Shown piece by piece: positions 1-59,990 of a stretch of DNA of 64,000 bases. A program made the translations under genes and the position numbers. The DNA comes from Agelaius tricolor (lineage: Eukaryota > Chordata > Aves > Passeriformes > Icteridae), in contig JALJCS010000034.1 in the NCBI GenBank assembly GCA_023055355.1, positions 3,300,001 through 3,364,000 of the forward strand. Direction: 5' to 3'. Within the stretch, counting starts at the first letter, position 1, and each line of letters opens with the position of its first letter. The notes below the pieces were generated by a model. It saw only the letters and a list, made by a program, of their open reading frames with translations. It ran no database searches and was not told the origin of the DNA.

Positions 1-437
1 TGTGGATGTACTTGAGCTGATGCAGAGCAATGCAGCTCTGACAGTTGCTCTGCACTCTCATGAATGGAGCAGTGCTGGGGGCACAGGAGATCTGAAATGA
101 ATTCCTGGCTCTGGCCCAGCTTTACTGAGTGACTGCTGGAAGGTCTTTTCTCTCTGTGTGCCTTTGTTTTCCTCTCTCATGATTCAGGGAGTAACCCAGC
201 ATTTAGTAGCTGGTTATCTTCATGAGGAGAATGATGGAGTTTTCATGCGGTCTTTAATCTTTATGTGCTAATAAAAATATCTGTACTTCTCTGTCATGCA
301 TAAAGAGCTGTTTTTAAATAGCAAAACCAATTGAAAAGGCACACAACTGTAAAAATATTTATGTCGTTATATTAAGTTTGTGTGCCAGGTTGTGTTCTCT
401 ACAGGTATGTTTATATGCTGGTTTGCTTCTTTTTCAG
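1..437 (+). other. NDST3: NDST3 intron, 3' part
   Basis: AT-rich intronic sequence ending in the ttttcag acceptor of the first visible exon. No gene, RNA or repeat is recognised. Confidence 0.75.
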
Positions 438-25074
<24,637 letters not shown>

Positions 25075-26260
25075 CATTGGAGAACAGCTTTTTGAAATCT
25101 CCTTCCACACTTGAGCTGTAATACCTGAACTTTCCAGTGGCTACCAGAAGGTCTTGTAAGATATACCTCTTCAAAAAAGTGTAAAGGATAGAAATTATTT
25201 CCATATGCTGGCATGTGGATTGTAAAAATACATGTGTTCCTTAGAGCTCTGGTGGGCCAAATCTTTCTCATAAACATTTCTGGGCCTGTGGACTTGTGGA
25301 CTACTGTGCACATATGTGGGAGTTATTTACAGCTGGTATAAACATCAGAGATACATGACCTGTCTGATTTCACGGTAAATATTCACATTTTTATACATCA
25401 GTTTTAAAGTATTGTGTCTCATGTAGGTTTTGTAGCCCTTTGTTGGACCACTGGCAGTTTTTCTTAGGATTTGATTGTTGTGTTGCATAGGATAAGATAA
25501 TGAAATGTAGCACAAAATGCCCAGAGTACTTCTGCCTTTGGAATCAGCTTGCTAATGCCCAAAGTGTGTGCAAACACTGGGGAGCAGTACATTATCACCT
25601 ATCATTTAGCTGTGCATGGCAACAAATGCACCCAGCAATGTCTGCAATCCACCACAGTAGAAAAAAAACCACAAAGAAGCCAAAACAGAGCCTGTGATTA
25701 TATCTGGTGACAACAAACCCTCACAGTGTGGGAAAGGCCTTTGTCTGTAGTTGAAATGTCTGATTTTGTGCTGACTGAGATGTGAATTATCTGAGCAGAA
25801 ATTTGATTGGATATGTGAAACACACAAGTTGCAGTATTAGACTTAAACAGGTGTGACCCAAAGTGGAGCAGTGCAAGGAAGAGGCTTTCACCCCTGGTTC
25901 TGTGAGTGGCCAGATCCAAACATTGCACTCTGGGCTTACATTGCTCTGAGTCACTGAAATGAATTAAGAACTCCTAAAAAGCAGTGTCAGATCCTTCCTT
26001 TAATTGCCTTAAGTTGCACCACTATTTTTTCCTTAATTTATTTGTAAATTTAACCTATGCTTTTCCCCCCTCAACCTCATCAAAATTGTAGCATCTTTCT
26101 GCAACCTTCAGATGACATCAGCTGCAAAAATTACCAGACTTCCAGATGAAAATACCAGTTCTGTTCCCAGATACATTAAACATATTTGGTATTAAATATT
26201 AGGAATAAGCTTTAGAGGGGACAAAAATAAACACATAGAAAATTACACTCAAATCATGGG
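25075..26260 (+). other. NDST3: Probable NDST3 3' UTR, end uncertain
   Basis: The transcript must continue after the stop codon. The first clear AATAAA signals are at 26226-26231 and 26354-26359, with another at 27565-27570; an ATTAAA lies near 26175. The choice of the first is a guess and a longer UTR is possible. No other structure is seen here. Confidence 0.35.
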
Positions 26261-29200
26261 AAAAGACAAATATCCGCCCTTGCAGGCAGATATTTGTGAT
26301 AGTTCTCAGGAGTGCATCTCTCAGTGCATCAGTTTAGATGTGAGATCAAGTCCAATAAATAGTGTTTAGCAGTTGAGGAAGATCATTGGAAGATCATTTC
26401 ACCTAAGTGTGGCCTTGATGCTCCTCACAGAACTTTGGCTCTGAGTGTTTCTAAAGGCATGAAGGGTTAGTGAAAACAAGAAAGAACCACAGTACGAAAT
26501 GCAAGGCTTTATACAGGAGCTCTGTAATGTCTTCATCATTTGTTTCAGGGTGAATATTTAAAAACATGCATCAGATGGTGGAAAAAATGTCCTATATCTC
26601 AGTGCTGTTTTACGACATTTGTGTAATCATGCAATTTAACTTTCAAGGTAATGGAATGGAAACCAGTCTGTTATTCCCTAAATAGAAAACATGTTGAGAT
26701 CCTTACTGTACCTCTAACTGGTAATCTTTATTATTTATTGATTTTGTCTATGTAATCTGTGGTTTTGATAGGCCTGTAAAGAAACAAACCTAGACAGATT
26801 TGCTGTATATAACAATATTCTTTACGCAGCACATTTCTGCTAAGGGAATATGCATGATTAAGGATGAGGACCTACTAGAGTAGACATTTTTTAAGATGAA
26901 CATTTCTGTTATTTATTAGAATGAGAATTTCATTTCACTTTAAATAATCAGTCATATGGATTTGTCTCAAAAGCTGACTTGTCTTAAAGTACTTCTTATT
27001 TGGTGAAAGGAACACTCTGGATTCTGAACATCTGTAAAAGCAAAAGCTCTGCATGCTACGGACTGCTCATGCATCCTGCAAGCATCTATATAGATTTGTT
27101 ACAGTTCAGTTGAATAACTGGAGAAAATACCTGGGGTTTTCATCCTGTCATGATTGATTTTACTCTTGATACAACCTGCTGTAACATCACTCAAGTGTTT
27201 TAAAAATGCAGGGATTGCACAAAGCTCCTGTTGTGCATTGCTGCCTCAGTTCTCCACATTCTTCAGTGAAACAGTGTTAAAAAAGAGGAAAATGGGAAAA
27301 ACCTTGGGCACTGTGAAGGGCCTGATGTTTTCAGGGTGAGAACACAGACTGAGTGCCTCCTACATGCAGGAGGAATGGCCTTCAGCATCATTCCTAGTTC
27401 ATTCTTTGTTTTAAAGAATTCCCTCTCTGTCGTCTTGCCCTGGGAAACCAAGGCCCTGACAGATGGAGAATGAGTGGGCAGTCAAGGACAGAGCGGTGAC
27501 ATTGGTCACATTGTCCCCTGGGGAATTTTGCAGCCCATCTGTGGTCACCACGAGGTACTGGCACAATAAATCCTCCACGTGCACGGCCTCGGCCTTGGGT
27601 GGATGATTAGTTGTTTGTAAAAGGATGGGATGAAGCCGTGGGGGGTTTTATTCCAGAACTATTCTGTTGCAGTGTGTTCTTACATTTAACAGGAGCCTTT
27701 AAAAAGCACTTGTAACATGCAGCCAGCTTGGTGGAGGAGGAGGAGGAGGCTGAGCACAGCATGCAGCCAGCAGCTGGGTGTGTCTCAGGGGATGCACCTG
27801 AGCACAGGGCAGTAACCAGGTCACACCACACCAGTTACCTGGCCAAGTGTAACCTCTTCTGTTCACAGCTTCCCTGCAATCAGTGTTTGGTTTCCAGAAG
27901 TACACTGTGTCAGGATTAATACTCTAAAAAAAGCAGTTTTGTTACAACAAATCTGTTTGCTAGTTCAAGTCAGATGTTTCCTTGTGGCTGGTAACACAGC
28001 CGTGGTTCCTGTTCCCCCAGAAGGTAACTGCACAAGCCATGATTTCTTTAACAACTGCTTGATTTTGTGAGTTTCATCTTCATTTTCATAAACATGATTC
28101 TGAAAGTTGCTTAATGTGGGCATCAGTGCCATTAAAAAACAATGTGTGGTTCTGAGCAGGTATTGACCATTTGGGGGTGTAAACACAGAGCCTGATCAGA
28201 AGTCACCTAATTATTTGAGCTAACATTCCTGAGAATACTGTGATATTTTCCCAGTTCTACTTGTGCAGAAAGAATGAGTTTGGATGATTTGCAGACTATC
28301 TTGTACAGAATATCCTTTTTCATTGCTTAAAAATGTGAAACTTCCTCAGGAAGAAATTAAATAGATATTTCAATGTTTATAGATGTAATACTCTTGTCAT
28401 TCACATTGAATGAAAATTGCTGGAAACATTTTTCTCAGAGTTTTTTTTAAAATAAAAAATAGATATTATTCTGATAGTGTGGCATGGTATTTGAAGTGCA
28501 ACAATAAACTCTGATAAGAAAATGTAGTGCTGTGTGGAAGTGACTTTCACATTCACAAAGTTGTCCTTTTCCAGGTTGGTTAGCAGCCATTGCAGCTTGA
28601 TGCTGAGCTCTAACACGGTCCAGCAGCACAGGAGCAGCATGAGATGTTTTCAGAAATGAAAAGTACTGCTTACTCTTGCTGTGAGTGAATATTACTGCTT
28701 TGTGCAGCTGCTTGTTTTACTGCTTTTCTTCCTGCTTACTTTTTATTTCTTGTGCCAGCACTTGCTAATGTGCTGGAGAAACATCTCCAGAGTTTGCTTT
28801 TTTTAAGATAACAAGGAAAATTTATTCAAATCATTTGCCTTGGGGATTCAATAGTTGTGCCAATGCATCAGCCTACATAGACATGAGAAAAGCTTTCTTT
28901 GGAGAAACCTCTGAAGATGGTATGAATGTCCAAAGGAAAATTCACTGTTATCAACAAATTCAGAACAGAACACAAAATTGTACTTATCTAGCTGGGTAAA
29001 ATCTGCTTAGGGGAGTTGTGGGAGATGGGAAACCTACATTTACAAAATATTGCATTCATTACAGAGAAATGATGCAACTTAAAATTAACAAGTCTAAGCT
29101 TCTTGTATAATACCTATCTCTATAAGCTCTTAGAAAACCAGTAAAGTAGTAACAAGTAATAAGAAAAGGGGAAAGATCCTTGCTACAAATAATTATAGCT

Positions 29201-30100
29201 TTTTGGCCTCTGTCTTTGGTTTATCTACTTTCCTATCATATTTCTTTTCAGTTCTTCCAGTCCACCAATTCCTAGAGCTCAAAGGCAAAAGATGGTTTGT
29301 TTTTTTTTGTCTCTCTGGGTGAAATGGATGGAGAAAGCACAACAGTCAGCCAAGGGCAAATCCCAGGAGCAGGAAAGCGATCAGCACTGAAACCAAGGGC
29401 CAGGGAAACCTGAGTGGAGGAGGAATTCAGACCAAGTCAAGGGTGATCATCTTCCCTGGACTGAGGATGACTAGTAATAGTCCAATAAGCTGCTGTGGTG
29501 TGAGAGTTACAGTAATTAGGGGAGGTTTAGATTTCACATTAGGAAGCATTTCTTTATGAGAAGGTGTTCACACTGGAACATGCTCCCTGGAGAGGTAGTT
29601 GATGCTCCAGGCCTGTCAGTGTTTAAAAAATCATTTGGAAAATGCCTTTAACAACAGGCTTTAACTTCTGGTCGGCCCTGAGGTGGTTGGCATTTGGACT
29701 AATGATCCTTATAGGTGCTTCCCAACTGGACTATTCTGTTCTATTTTGCTGTAACTCCAAATTGAGGTGTGGACATTTGGCCAGCGTGCAGTTGCTTACA
29801 TAGACTGGAAAAGGAAAGTAATCTGTGTTCACCTGGAGGGATGACTTCATTTTTCTAGCACATCTTTCACGACCTCTGATTTTTATGTTAGTCCATGGTT
29901 TTCAAGAACCGAGCAGTGTTATTGTAACATTTAAGGCCATCTGATGACTGGACCAAGCACACACACACGTGTATCTACACAGACGAAGCCGCATCGCTGT
30001 CTCAAACCAGCTGAAGGTCTCTGTTTTCTTTTGGAGAATGCCTTAACCCGTTTCCCCGCGGGAATGCTGCTCGGTATATTCGGGAAGGAGCGGCAATCAA
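26261..30100. other. Intergenic DNA between NDST3 and the CpG-island promoter
   Basis: About 3.8 kb with no coding exon or RNA gene that could be supported. It carries possible late NDST3 polyadenylation signals near 26354 and 27565 and the CR1 fragment at 29512-29757. Base composition becomes GC-rich towards 30100. Confidence 0.6.
29512..29757 (+). repeat. CR1 LINE fragment, 3' part
   Basis: The order of blocks matches a plus-strand CR1 3' region: aggggaggtttagatt, ttaggaagcatttcttta, a ctccctggagaggtagttga block, then ggactaatgatccttatagg and a decayed attctgttctattt terminus. The divergence suggests an old insertion between NDST3 and the CpG-island promoter. Confidence 0.8.
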
Positions 30101-30109
30101 AAGGTGAGG

Positions 30110-30860
30110 GGGATCGATCCCATTGACCTCCGCACCTTCCCCTGTGGCCGAGCTCAGTGCGCGTGCGCGCCGTGGCCTCGCCCAGCGCCCCAAGCCCCGC
30201 CCCCAGCCCGGGGTCCCGGATGCGCTCAGTTGCCGCCGCCGGTGCGTGAGGATGGGTCGCGTGCTGATGGGGCTCCGCGTGGTCGGGCGCGCGGCGCGGC
30301 CGTTGGCGCTGAGGGGGGGGAGCGCGCGGCGCGGCCGTTGGCGCTGAGGGGGGGGGGAGCGCGCGGCGCGGCCGTTGGCGCTGAGGGGGGGAGCGCGCGG
30401 CGCGGCCGTTGGCGCTGAGGGGGGGGAGCGCGCGGCGCGGCCGTTGGCGCTGAGGGGGGGGGGAGCGCGCGGCGCGGCCGTTGGCGCTGAGGGGGGGGGA
30501 GCGCGCGGCGCGGCCGTTGGCGCTGAGGGGGGGGGGAGCGCGCGGCGCGGCCGTTGGCGCTGAGGGGGGGAGCGCGCGGCGCGGCCGTTGGCGCTAAGGG
30601 GGGACGGCCACGGGAGTAGAAAAGTGAGGGTGAAGGTGAAGTGGCAGTGACGGCGGCGGTGTTCGTGGATCGGGCCCCTTCTCCTCCACGGCGGCAAAGG
30701 AGCGGAGCGTAACAGACAGAAGGTAGGCTCCATGAAGGCATGGGCTGCGTAACAGGGAGGACGGGTGGGAGCCGACCGCGCGGGGCCGGGGCCTGGGCCC
30801 ACATGAGGGAGGGAAAATGGCGGCCGCCACGTGGCGACGAGGGGGGTGGTGGGGGAAGCA
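30110..30860 (+). promoter_or_regulatory. CpG-island promoter of the small host gene
   Basis: A dense CpG block in otherwise AT-rich DNA. It contains a perfect NRF-1 site on the minus strand (YGCGCAYGCGCR form) at 30158-30169, a GC box at 30195-30204, a nine-unit GC minisatellite, a pyrimidine start tract at 30675-30687, a YY1-type site AAAATGGCGGC at 30814-30824 and a CACGTG E-box at 30828-30833. No TATA box is seen. NRF-1, YY1 and 5'TOP together are typical of housekeeping genes such as ribosomal protein and snoRNA host genes. Confidence 0.75.
30285..30603 (+). repeat. GC-rich minisatellite with G-runs, nine units
   Basis: Nine copies of a unit made of a near-constant core (agcgcgcggcgcggccgttg, then gcgctga) followed by a run of 6 to 10 or more G residues that varies between copies. 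The last unit has gctaag in place of gctgag. The array ends about 72 bp before the proposed transcription start. Frame-neutral unit changes create long Arg/Ala/Pro reading frames on the minus strand, which are artefacts of the repeat. Confidence 0.95.
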
Positions 30861-32360
30861 GAGATCCATGAATCCATGGGAGCTGCCGTCTGTGGCTCAC
30901 TCCCTTCCTAGACATGGAAGAGCAGGGCCTTGCTAATTGGCATAGCTTTTACCCTCGTGTGGGTATGAGTCGTTGACTGTGGCAAGTGACAAACCGATTC
31001 TGCCGTGGGGTTAGACGCCTCCCCTTTTTGGGTGTTTTCTTGTTAATTGGTTTTTCAGGTTTCTCCACTTTTTTTTTTTCTTCAGGAAACTATTACAGCC
31101 CAGTTCTTAAACTTTTTTATTCTTTTTTAACTCCGTAGGAGCACAGAAGCTGAAAGCACGAAGACGTAGTTGTTAAAGATCTTCTTCCCAAAAAGTATGT
31201 GTCTGGCTGTGTCTAATAAGCTCTTCAGAGGTGAGATTTAGGGCAGGAATAATGCCGATTTAATAATTTATGTTTAACGATTACTCTACTGTGACTTGTA
31301 CTTCGAAATCTAGGTATCATGGTGTTCTGTTTTAAGGCATGCTTCATTTTTATGTGTTTCTGGGACAGAAAAGTGTAATCAAGTGCATTAGTGTGACCAG
31401 GAGGAATTTGGTTTGGATGTAGAGACATTAGAAAACATAATCCCCTATTCCTAGCATAAAAAACACACTGCCAGTACTTTGCCTGCCAAACTAGAAGCAT
31501 CTGAATGCACAGATTCCTCAGGGATATCCTGGGCAAGAGGAATGTCTTTTTTTATAAGCATGTGAGTACTAAGAGAAATCTGCGGCTGTAGCAGCAAGGG
31601 AGATTGGAAGTTAATACCAACAGCTTTGTTTCAGAGCAGCTTTACAACTTCTGGGAGAGCATCCTACTGTTTGGTGATGATTGCTGTTTGAGTTTCCAGT
31701 AGCAATATTAAATTGCCTCAAACTTGTTTTTACCGGGGAAAAACCATCTTGAAAGAAGATGAGGCTAAATTCCACATATGAGTTCTAGGAGTAGCTGTGT
31801 CTAAACATGTTCATTTTCAGTTAGGGTGGGGTAGATATGTTTAATCATCTGGAATCGATGTCTTTTGGGAGCAGTAATATTTCTGCTTATCAAGCAGAGC
31901 TAGTAAAAGCTAATTTTAGGCTAGGTCTTTATCTCAGTTTTTAAACGAAGTTAAAATTTGGAGCTGTAATGAGAGCTTCTGCAGTCCATCTCATCTTGAT
32001 GAAGAGGGGCTGGAGCCCAGCTTACTGTGCCTACAATTAGCTTTGACTGCTTCGATACAGACAGATACAGTTAGGATCTCATTGTGTGCTGCTCCTCTCT
32101 TTGGGCTGGCACTGGGCCTTAAGCTATTACAGTACTGGTTTTGATAGTTGAGTGGCTGCACTGCACCTTCAGGGATGGCTCCTCTGCTCCCAACGTGTTA
32201 GAAAGGTGTTTCAACGAGTGTACCCGTGCTGCAGAAGCTGCAGGTAAGTTTTTGAAGTCTGGAAAATGGAAGTGGAAAGTCCAGCTGTAATTTTGGTGTC
32301 TGTGTGAATGTAAAGCATTTGAATGTATGAACAAGTCAATAAAGAGACATGACTGGCTGC
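30675..32360 (+). ncRNA. SNHG8: Probable SNHG8-type snoRNA host gene
   Basis: A small spliced transcription unit inferred between NDST3 and PRSS12, where human carries SNHG8 on the same strand. The proposed start is a 5'TOP-like tract ccccttctcctcc at 30675. Exon 1 would end at 30722 (cagaag|gtaggc). Exon 2 would be 31139-31230 (ccgtag acceptor, cttcagag|gtgaga donor). A third exon would start at 32173 (accttcag acceptor), with a strong ctgcag|gtaagt donor at 32242. An AATAAA lies at 32338-32343, so the third exon may instead read through to it. No reading frame of convincing length crosses these exons. In mammals SNHG8 hosts the H/ACA snoRNA SNORA24. The gene name rests on synteny and architecture, not on sequence alignment; the exon set is provisional. 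Confidence 0.6.
31999..32134 (+). ncRNA. Candidate H/ACA box snoRNA (SNORA24 position)
   Basis: About 136 nt in the last proposed intron, ending 38 nt before its acceptor. The 3' half folds as gtgc-t-gctc, loop ctctcttt, gggc-tg-gcac. The upper stem is followed by exactly 16 nt and then ACA plus three bases (ACAGTA, 32129-32134), the spacing expected of H/ACA RNAs. A lower stem ttagg/ccttaa can close below the pocket. The 5' half can form tgaag/cttcg around an agct/agct stem. The weak point is the hinge: acagacagatac is A-rich but no copy fits ANANNA exactly. Confidence 0.4.
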
Positions 32361-33579
32361 AAGTGTGGTTCCTTTCTTGAAAAACTGCTGGTAACTAAGA
32401 CTTGACCTACACGTGTTTGTCAGGATTACTTACACATGCCGAATCTGCCAGTTCTGGGGACACACCTTTTGGGCAGAATCTCTGGTTTCAGGTGGCTGAT
32501 GCATTGTCTGGGAACTGCTCCAGAACTGGTACGGCTTGAATCAGAGGTAGGTGCTGCAGGGCAGAAGCAACAACTTAATTTAATAGAGTTGATTTTTGCC
32601 GTTGCTGAGGAATCCATACTTGAGAAAATTGATATAGATCCAGTAGATGGTGAATCATTGCCTGCTCAGACAAGATACTTCACTTGAATGTGCTGTTGTA
32701 GTGAATACCAGCTGTGCTGGCACAATCTCTTGTGGAATATCTTTCAAATAATAATGTATTTTTTGCAGATAGTTAGAACTGAGAAGTTGGGAGTGAAAAG
32801 GGAGGGTTTGAAAGGACTGGGAAACAAAATCTGTGGAGCTGGAGCTGAGATGATAAGCATGCGGTGTACTTGCTGCTAGGTGTTTGGCAGCTGAGGTCAG
32901 GATTCCTGCCTGAAGTGAAGGGAGCAGAACTGTGGGCTCTAATTACACCGTGCACTAGATCTGAGCAATTGGCTTCCGGTGGTTGTGTTTGGTGGGCAGA
33001 TTAGAGAGCTGTCACAGGAAACTCACTTTCTTTTTAAGCATAAACTTCTGCCCAAGTGGAAGTACAGTTAAATGCATTTTCTTCTGTGGTGCTGTAACAA
33101 GTGATAGCACACCTGTTTAACTGGTGGTGCATGGTTACTCTCTGCTTTTAACAGCCCGATCATATGGCTTACTGCTCTGCATTCCAGGGTGGTGGCTGCC
33201 AAGCCTGGTGGCCAGCAATCAGGAGTGTGTACTCTGAAATCTCTTTTCTCCAAAACCATTGGACCTCTGTAATAACCTCAGCACATCTGCTCTGCAAGGG
33301 CCCTTGATTATCTTAAATAGGCAAATGCAAGCGTTTTCATGGTTTGTGCCACCCCTAACACAGTTACTAGACAGCTTTAAAAGTGTAGGATGAACTTAGG
33401 ACAATGTAACTGGTCTGAGTTAAAGCACTGGGAATGAGACAAACTCCTTTAGGTTTATATGCTTTGGGGAAGATGATTTCAAGAGTCCCCTTATTCAGGT
33501 ACAGCCTATGTGAGTTTTACCCAGCTGATGTTCTGCAGCAGCTGCCTGTACATCTGTGGTATTAATTAACATAGAGAAA
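32361..33579. other. Gap between convergent host gene and PRSS12
   Basis: About 1.2 kb. Acceptor-like strings exist at 32423 (tttgtcag) and 32768 (ttttttgcag), so the host gene could have further exons here. An 83-codon reading frame at 32436-32687 is not recognised and is treated as chance. No other feature is seen. Confidence 0.5.
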
Positions 33580-35865
33580 TTGTAGTCAGTGTGGCAGTTT
33601 TTATTGTATACATGTACACCATCAGGCTCACTGAACAAAAATGAGAATGGCATAAGATGGAGGCAATTTCATTTTATGTTAGAAACTGAGAAGGCATGCT
33701 CAGCATGGAAACAGTGCAACATTTTAAAATCTAACAAAGCATTCTATTAAAAGAGCAAAAATAAGAAAGTACTGTACTAAATCTAAATGTTTACTACACT
33801 AAGTGTGCAGGTTTAGTTCCCCCCCCACAAAGTATCCTGTTTCTGTGGTGCAGCTATTAAAGGATGATCCTTTCCCCTGTATATAACGCATATATATTGC
33901 ACTACGTAGCCTACTTCACCACAAGTCTCAATGGGTCTTGTACAGCAAAACTTGAATGTTACATGCAGCTACTTTTGACAGACTGACTTCCCTTGTAATT
34001 AAGGGCTATATAGAAGTAAAAATGCAATGGTTTTGAAGTTGACTAGCACGGTGTTTTGCATTGGTCTAACAGTAGGTGGTCACAGTACAGTGATTTATGA
34101 TGTATTAAAATATTTTACACTATTTCAAATAGTGTGGAATTACAGAGAACTAAAATGTATTAAAGCACCTCATGTACTACTTTAGCACCAGTTACAATAA
34201 TTAGTCCTGACCCTTGAAAACTTAAATTTGAGGTTGGAGATATTAAGGGCTAAATGTTCAATCATATGGGCTTCGGCAATGTCATTGCCACTTAATATGC
34301 AAGTGAGTCTTGGATATTTGTTATAACACCAGAGAGACACACAACAATACAAAAATGAATAATTGCCCACTTACAGCATGAATGCAAGCACCCCACTTTT
34401 TCACAAAACACCACACAACACAGTCATAGCCAGTTTGGGGAATAGGAAACTGGGAAACAGTCACTGGTGGTCGCAATTTGCACAATCACTATGTGGTGAC
34501 GCTCATCTGCCACACTTGTCACACGGGAGTGTTTCATGGCCCACGGCTTTCAGTTGTTTTTATGAGCATGCTTGTTACTGTGATGCATAGAGCGCACTTG
34601 GACTCAGCACAGTCTTTGACCTGCGGATTGTAGTGTGGTGGCTCCCTCCCCAATGAGTCAATTCACAGGTGATTTCCAGACTGGTGCCTTTCAGTGTTAC
34701 AATAAGGTGGTGATTACCTGCTGTGTTCTAGGTTCGGTGTGGTGGCCCTTTCTCAATGGACAGTAAGTTGGTTATCAGTGCATTTTTTTAACAAGTTGTT
34801 AGGGATTTCATGGCACGGGGAACAGTATTTGGAAATGGAATTAAACAAAATCAAGATGTGTCAGTGCTTTAGAAGTCACTGAAAACTAAGCTTTCCTGTG
34901 AGATCAGTCTGAACCAGTGTTGCAGCTAAGCAGGAGAGAGTTGTCTAAATCTTACTTTATAGAAAACATAGTTTAAGACTTTATAGACCTTTTCAGACAA
35001 GTTTCGGCTCAACAGCTCCGTTGTATGTATAACTTTGTCTGGTAGGATTGACCAAGGTTCTTGGCGCTGCTTGAGCAAAGCCCAGCACTGAAAGGATAGG
35101 GATGTCTGTTAGTCTGACACTACTGACAGCTAGTGGTAAATGGAAAAAGTGAATCTTCTTCCAAAATGCTGTATATACTCAAAATTGCCAATTTCAGAAA
35201 TAGGACAAATGCTACCTAAGTGAAGTAGATAAGTTGTTGCTCTTGCAGCTGTGCAGGATGTTGTGGGGAAACTGTCACTGTACTGCCTGTTTTACGTAGG
35301 AATGTACTTCAAGCACACTAACCTGTGAAGACATTTAGCCAATTAACTGGGAATGTGATTATTGACCATTCTTTTCCTTCCTGCATTTAATACATACTGA
35401 GAATTACTTATCAAGAATCAGGCTATGAATGGTCTCAGAAGCTACTGAAACATGATCCAATTTAGGGGACTGAGTGTAAAATCATAGGAATAAAATAGAC
35501 TAATAAACTAGACTGAAGATTAATTGAGATCTGTAATTAATTGTAGAGAAGCTTGGAGCATAAATAGCTTGGAGCAACAGTCTTGTGGGCAGTCTCCAGC
35601 TGTCCTGCTCCAGTATTAACTCTAGCTGGCTATCACTTTTCCCCTTAGATACATAGTAGCTTGTTCATGCAATATTTAAACTTCTGGAACAGGAAGGACG
35701 GTAATCCCTAACTGGAAGGCTTGAGTGTATACAGCTTGGATTTAATGAAAACAAAAACACATGAATCAGGAAAATGTCTGTTTCCACCCACTGTGGGCCC
35801 CAGCTGTGCACTGCATCTGCTGTTCAAATTGTCCTGCCTCAAAGTTCAGTTTTCATTATGGGCAT
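33580..35865 (-). other. PRSS12: PRSS12 3' UTR with polyadenylation signal
   Basis: On the minus strand the first AATAAA after the stop codon that I could find is at 33605-33600, giving a 3' UTR of about 2.3 kb. An ATTAAA at 35391-35386 could give a much shorter form. The stretch contains no other gene, and the UTR end is an inference. Confidence 0.5.
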
Positions 35866-58873
<23,008 letters not shown>

Positions 58874-59213
58874 CTAGTTACCAAAAATTAAAAATAAAAC
58901 AATTACACCTCCAAGATAATCTATTGCTTGGTTAAGGCATCCCACACAAAAGACTCTGAACTTCATTTTCCCTGAGTTCTTGTTTCATGGATACTGAGCT
59001 GTTTCCAAGAAACATTCTGGTGCACCTAACATTCTCATACAGTGATGCACAAATTAAGAGAGCCCTTTTTGTACATGAGGAAAGCATTATTCTCCCCATA
59101 CTGAAACTGCATCATATTTCTGATCCTTCTGATGCTATAACTTAAAGATCTCACAAAGTATTTATAGACACATAATTATTGAAATGTGATTCCCTCTACC
59201 CAAATGAGCAAAA

Positions 59214-59284
59214 CATATATATGTATGTGTGTGTATATATATATATTTATACAGTGTGTGTATATGTATATATATATATATATT
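59214..59284. repeat. Compound TA/TG microsatellite
   Basis: Alternating TA, TATG and TG runs over about 70 bp in PRSS12 intron 1, likely unstable in length. Confidence 0.95.
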
Positions 59285-59970
59285 TGTGTAAAATATGCTG
59301 TACTTTTATCTTTCACAAAATTCCATTGACCTTAAGGGAATCAGAAAATAACCACATGGACTGCATAGCTTTTGCTCTGACCCATGTAACATTATGCATG
59401 TCATAGATGACAGCAGTTTATTTTAGCCAAAGAATGCATTTGTTCATACTTTTCTCAGACAGAAGAACACTGCATGTAGTTCTATTAATTCATGAGAGGT
59501 CTTTACCAAACTCTCAGACAAAGCAAGCTAAAAACCATAAGGAATTGTCTGAAAGAAGTGGGGAGGGAAAAATGCTTATTGAGAGCTACAGAGCACAGAA
59601 ATCCAAGAAAAATAGCAGATTTTGCATTTTTGTATTACAGTAGTTTTACTTGAGATGTCTGATGCATCTACTGTTGAAGGTCGCCAAGTGCCCCTGGCAA
59701 AGGTGGGAAAAGCTGGTTATAGGGGTAGCTACAGAGAAACAGAGAAAATCATGACAGTAATTCAACAAGAAACATTTCTGTTAAATTATCAAACACAGCC
59801 CAGCTATATTCAGACAATTCATATTGTCTGAAATCCCAGTTAATCCATCTGCTTCTGTTCTGTGATCTACTTAGAAGCTACACCATCATCCAGTTTGCAG
59901 GAGTTTAGCAATAGGATGAAAACAGTCAGTGTTTGTGCCTGCATTTCATTGTGTCTGTGTTCATCTTTGT

Positions 59971-59990
59971 GTAAATAATAATAATAATAG
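59971..59990. repeat. (AAT)n microsatellite
   Basis: Five to six AAT units in PRSS12 intron 1. Confidence 0.85.

Noticed and set aside
30002..30915. Long Pro/Arg/Ala-rich reading frames on the minus strand (up to 291 codons) and shorter ones on the plus strand through the CpG island
   Set aside because: They are produced by the GC minisatellite and by lack of stop codons in GC-rich DNA. They repeat one unit in several frames, show no domain, and lack a sensible splice or start context.
31400..31515. Second H/ACA candidate with a good ANANNA hinge (acataa) and a terminal ACA
   Set aside because: The flanking sequence does not fold into two convincing hairpins with the required spacing; the 31999-32134 candidate fits better.
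31650..31760. Possible C/D box snoRNA (gtgatga near 31675)
   Set aside because: No CTGA D box and no terminal stem at a suitable distance.
32436..32687. 83-codon plus-strand frame downstream of the host gene
   Set aside because: Not recognised, no good initiation context seen, and it lies outside the proposed transcript. It stays a possible small ORF only if a transcript covers it.
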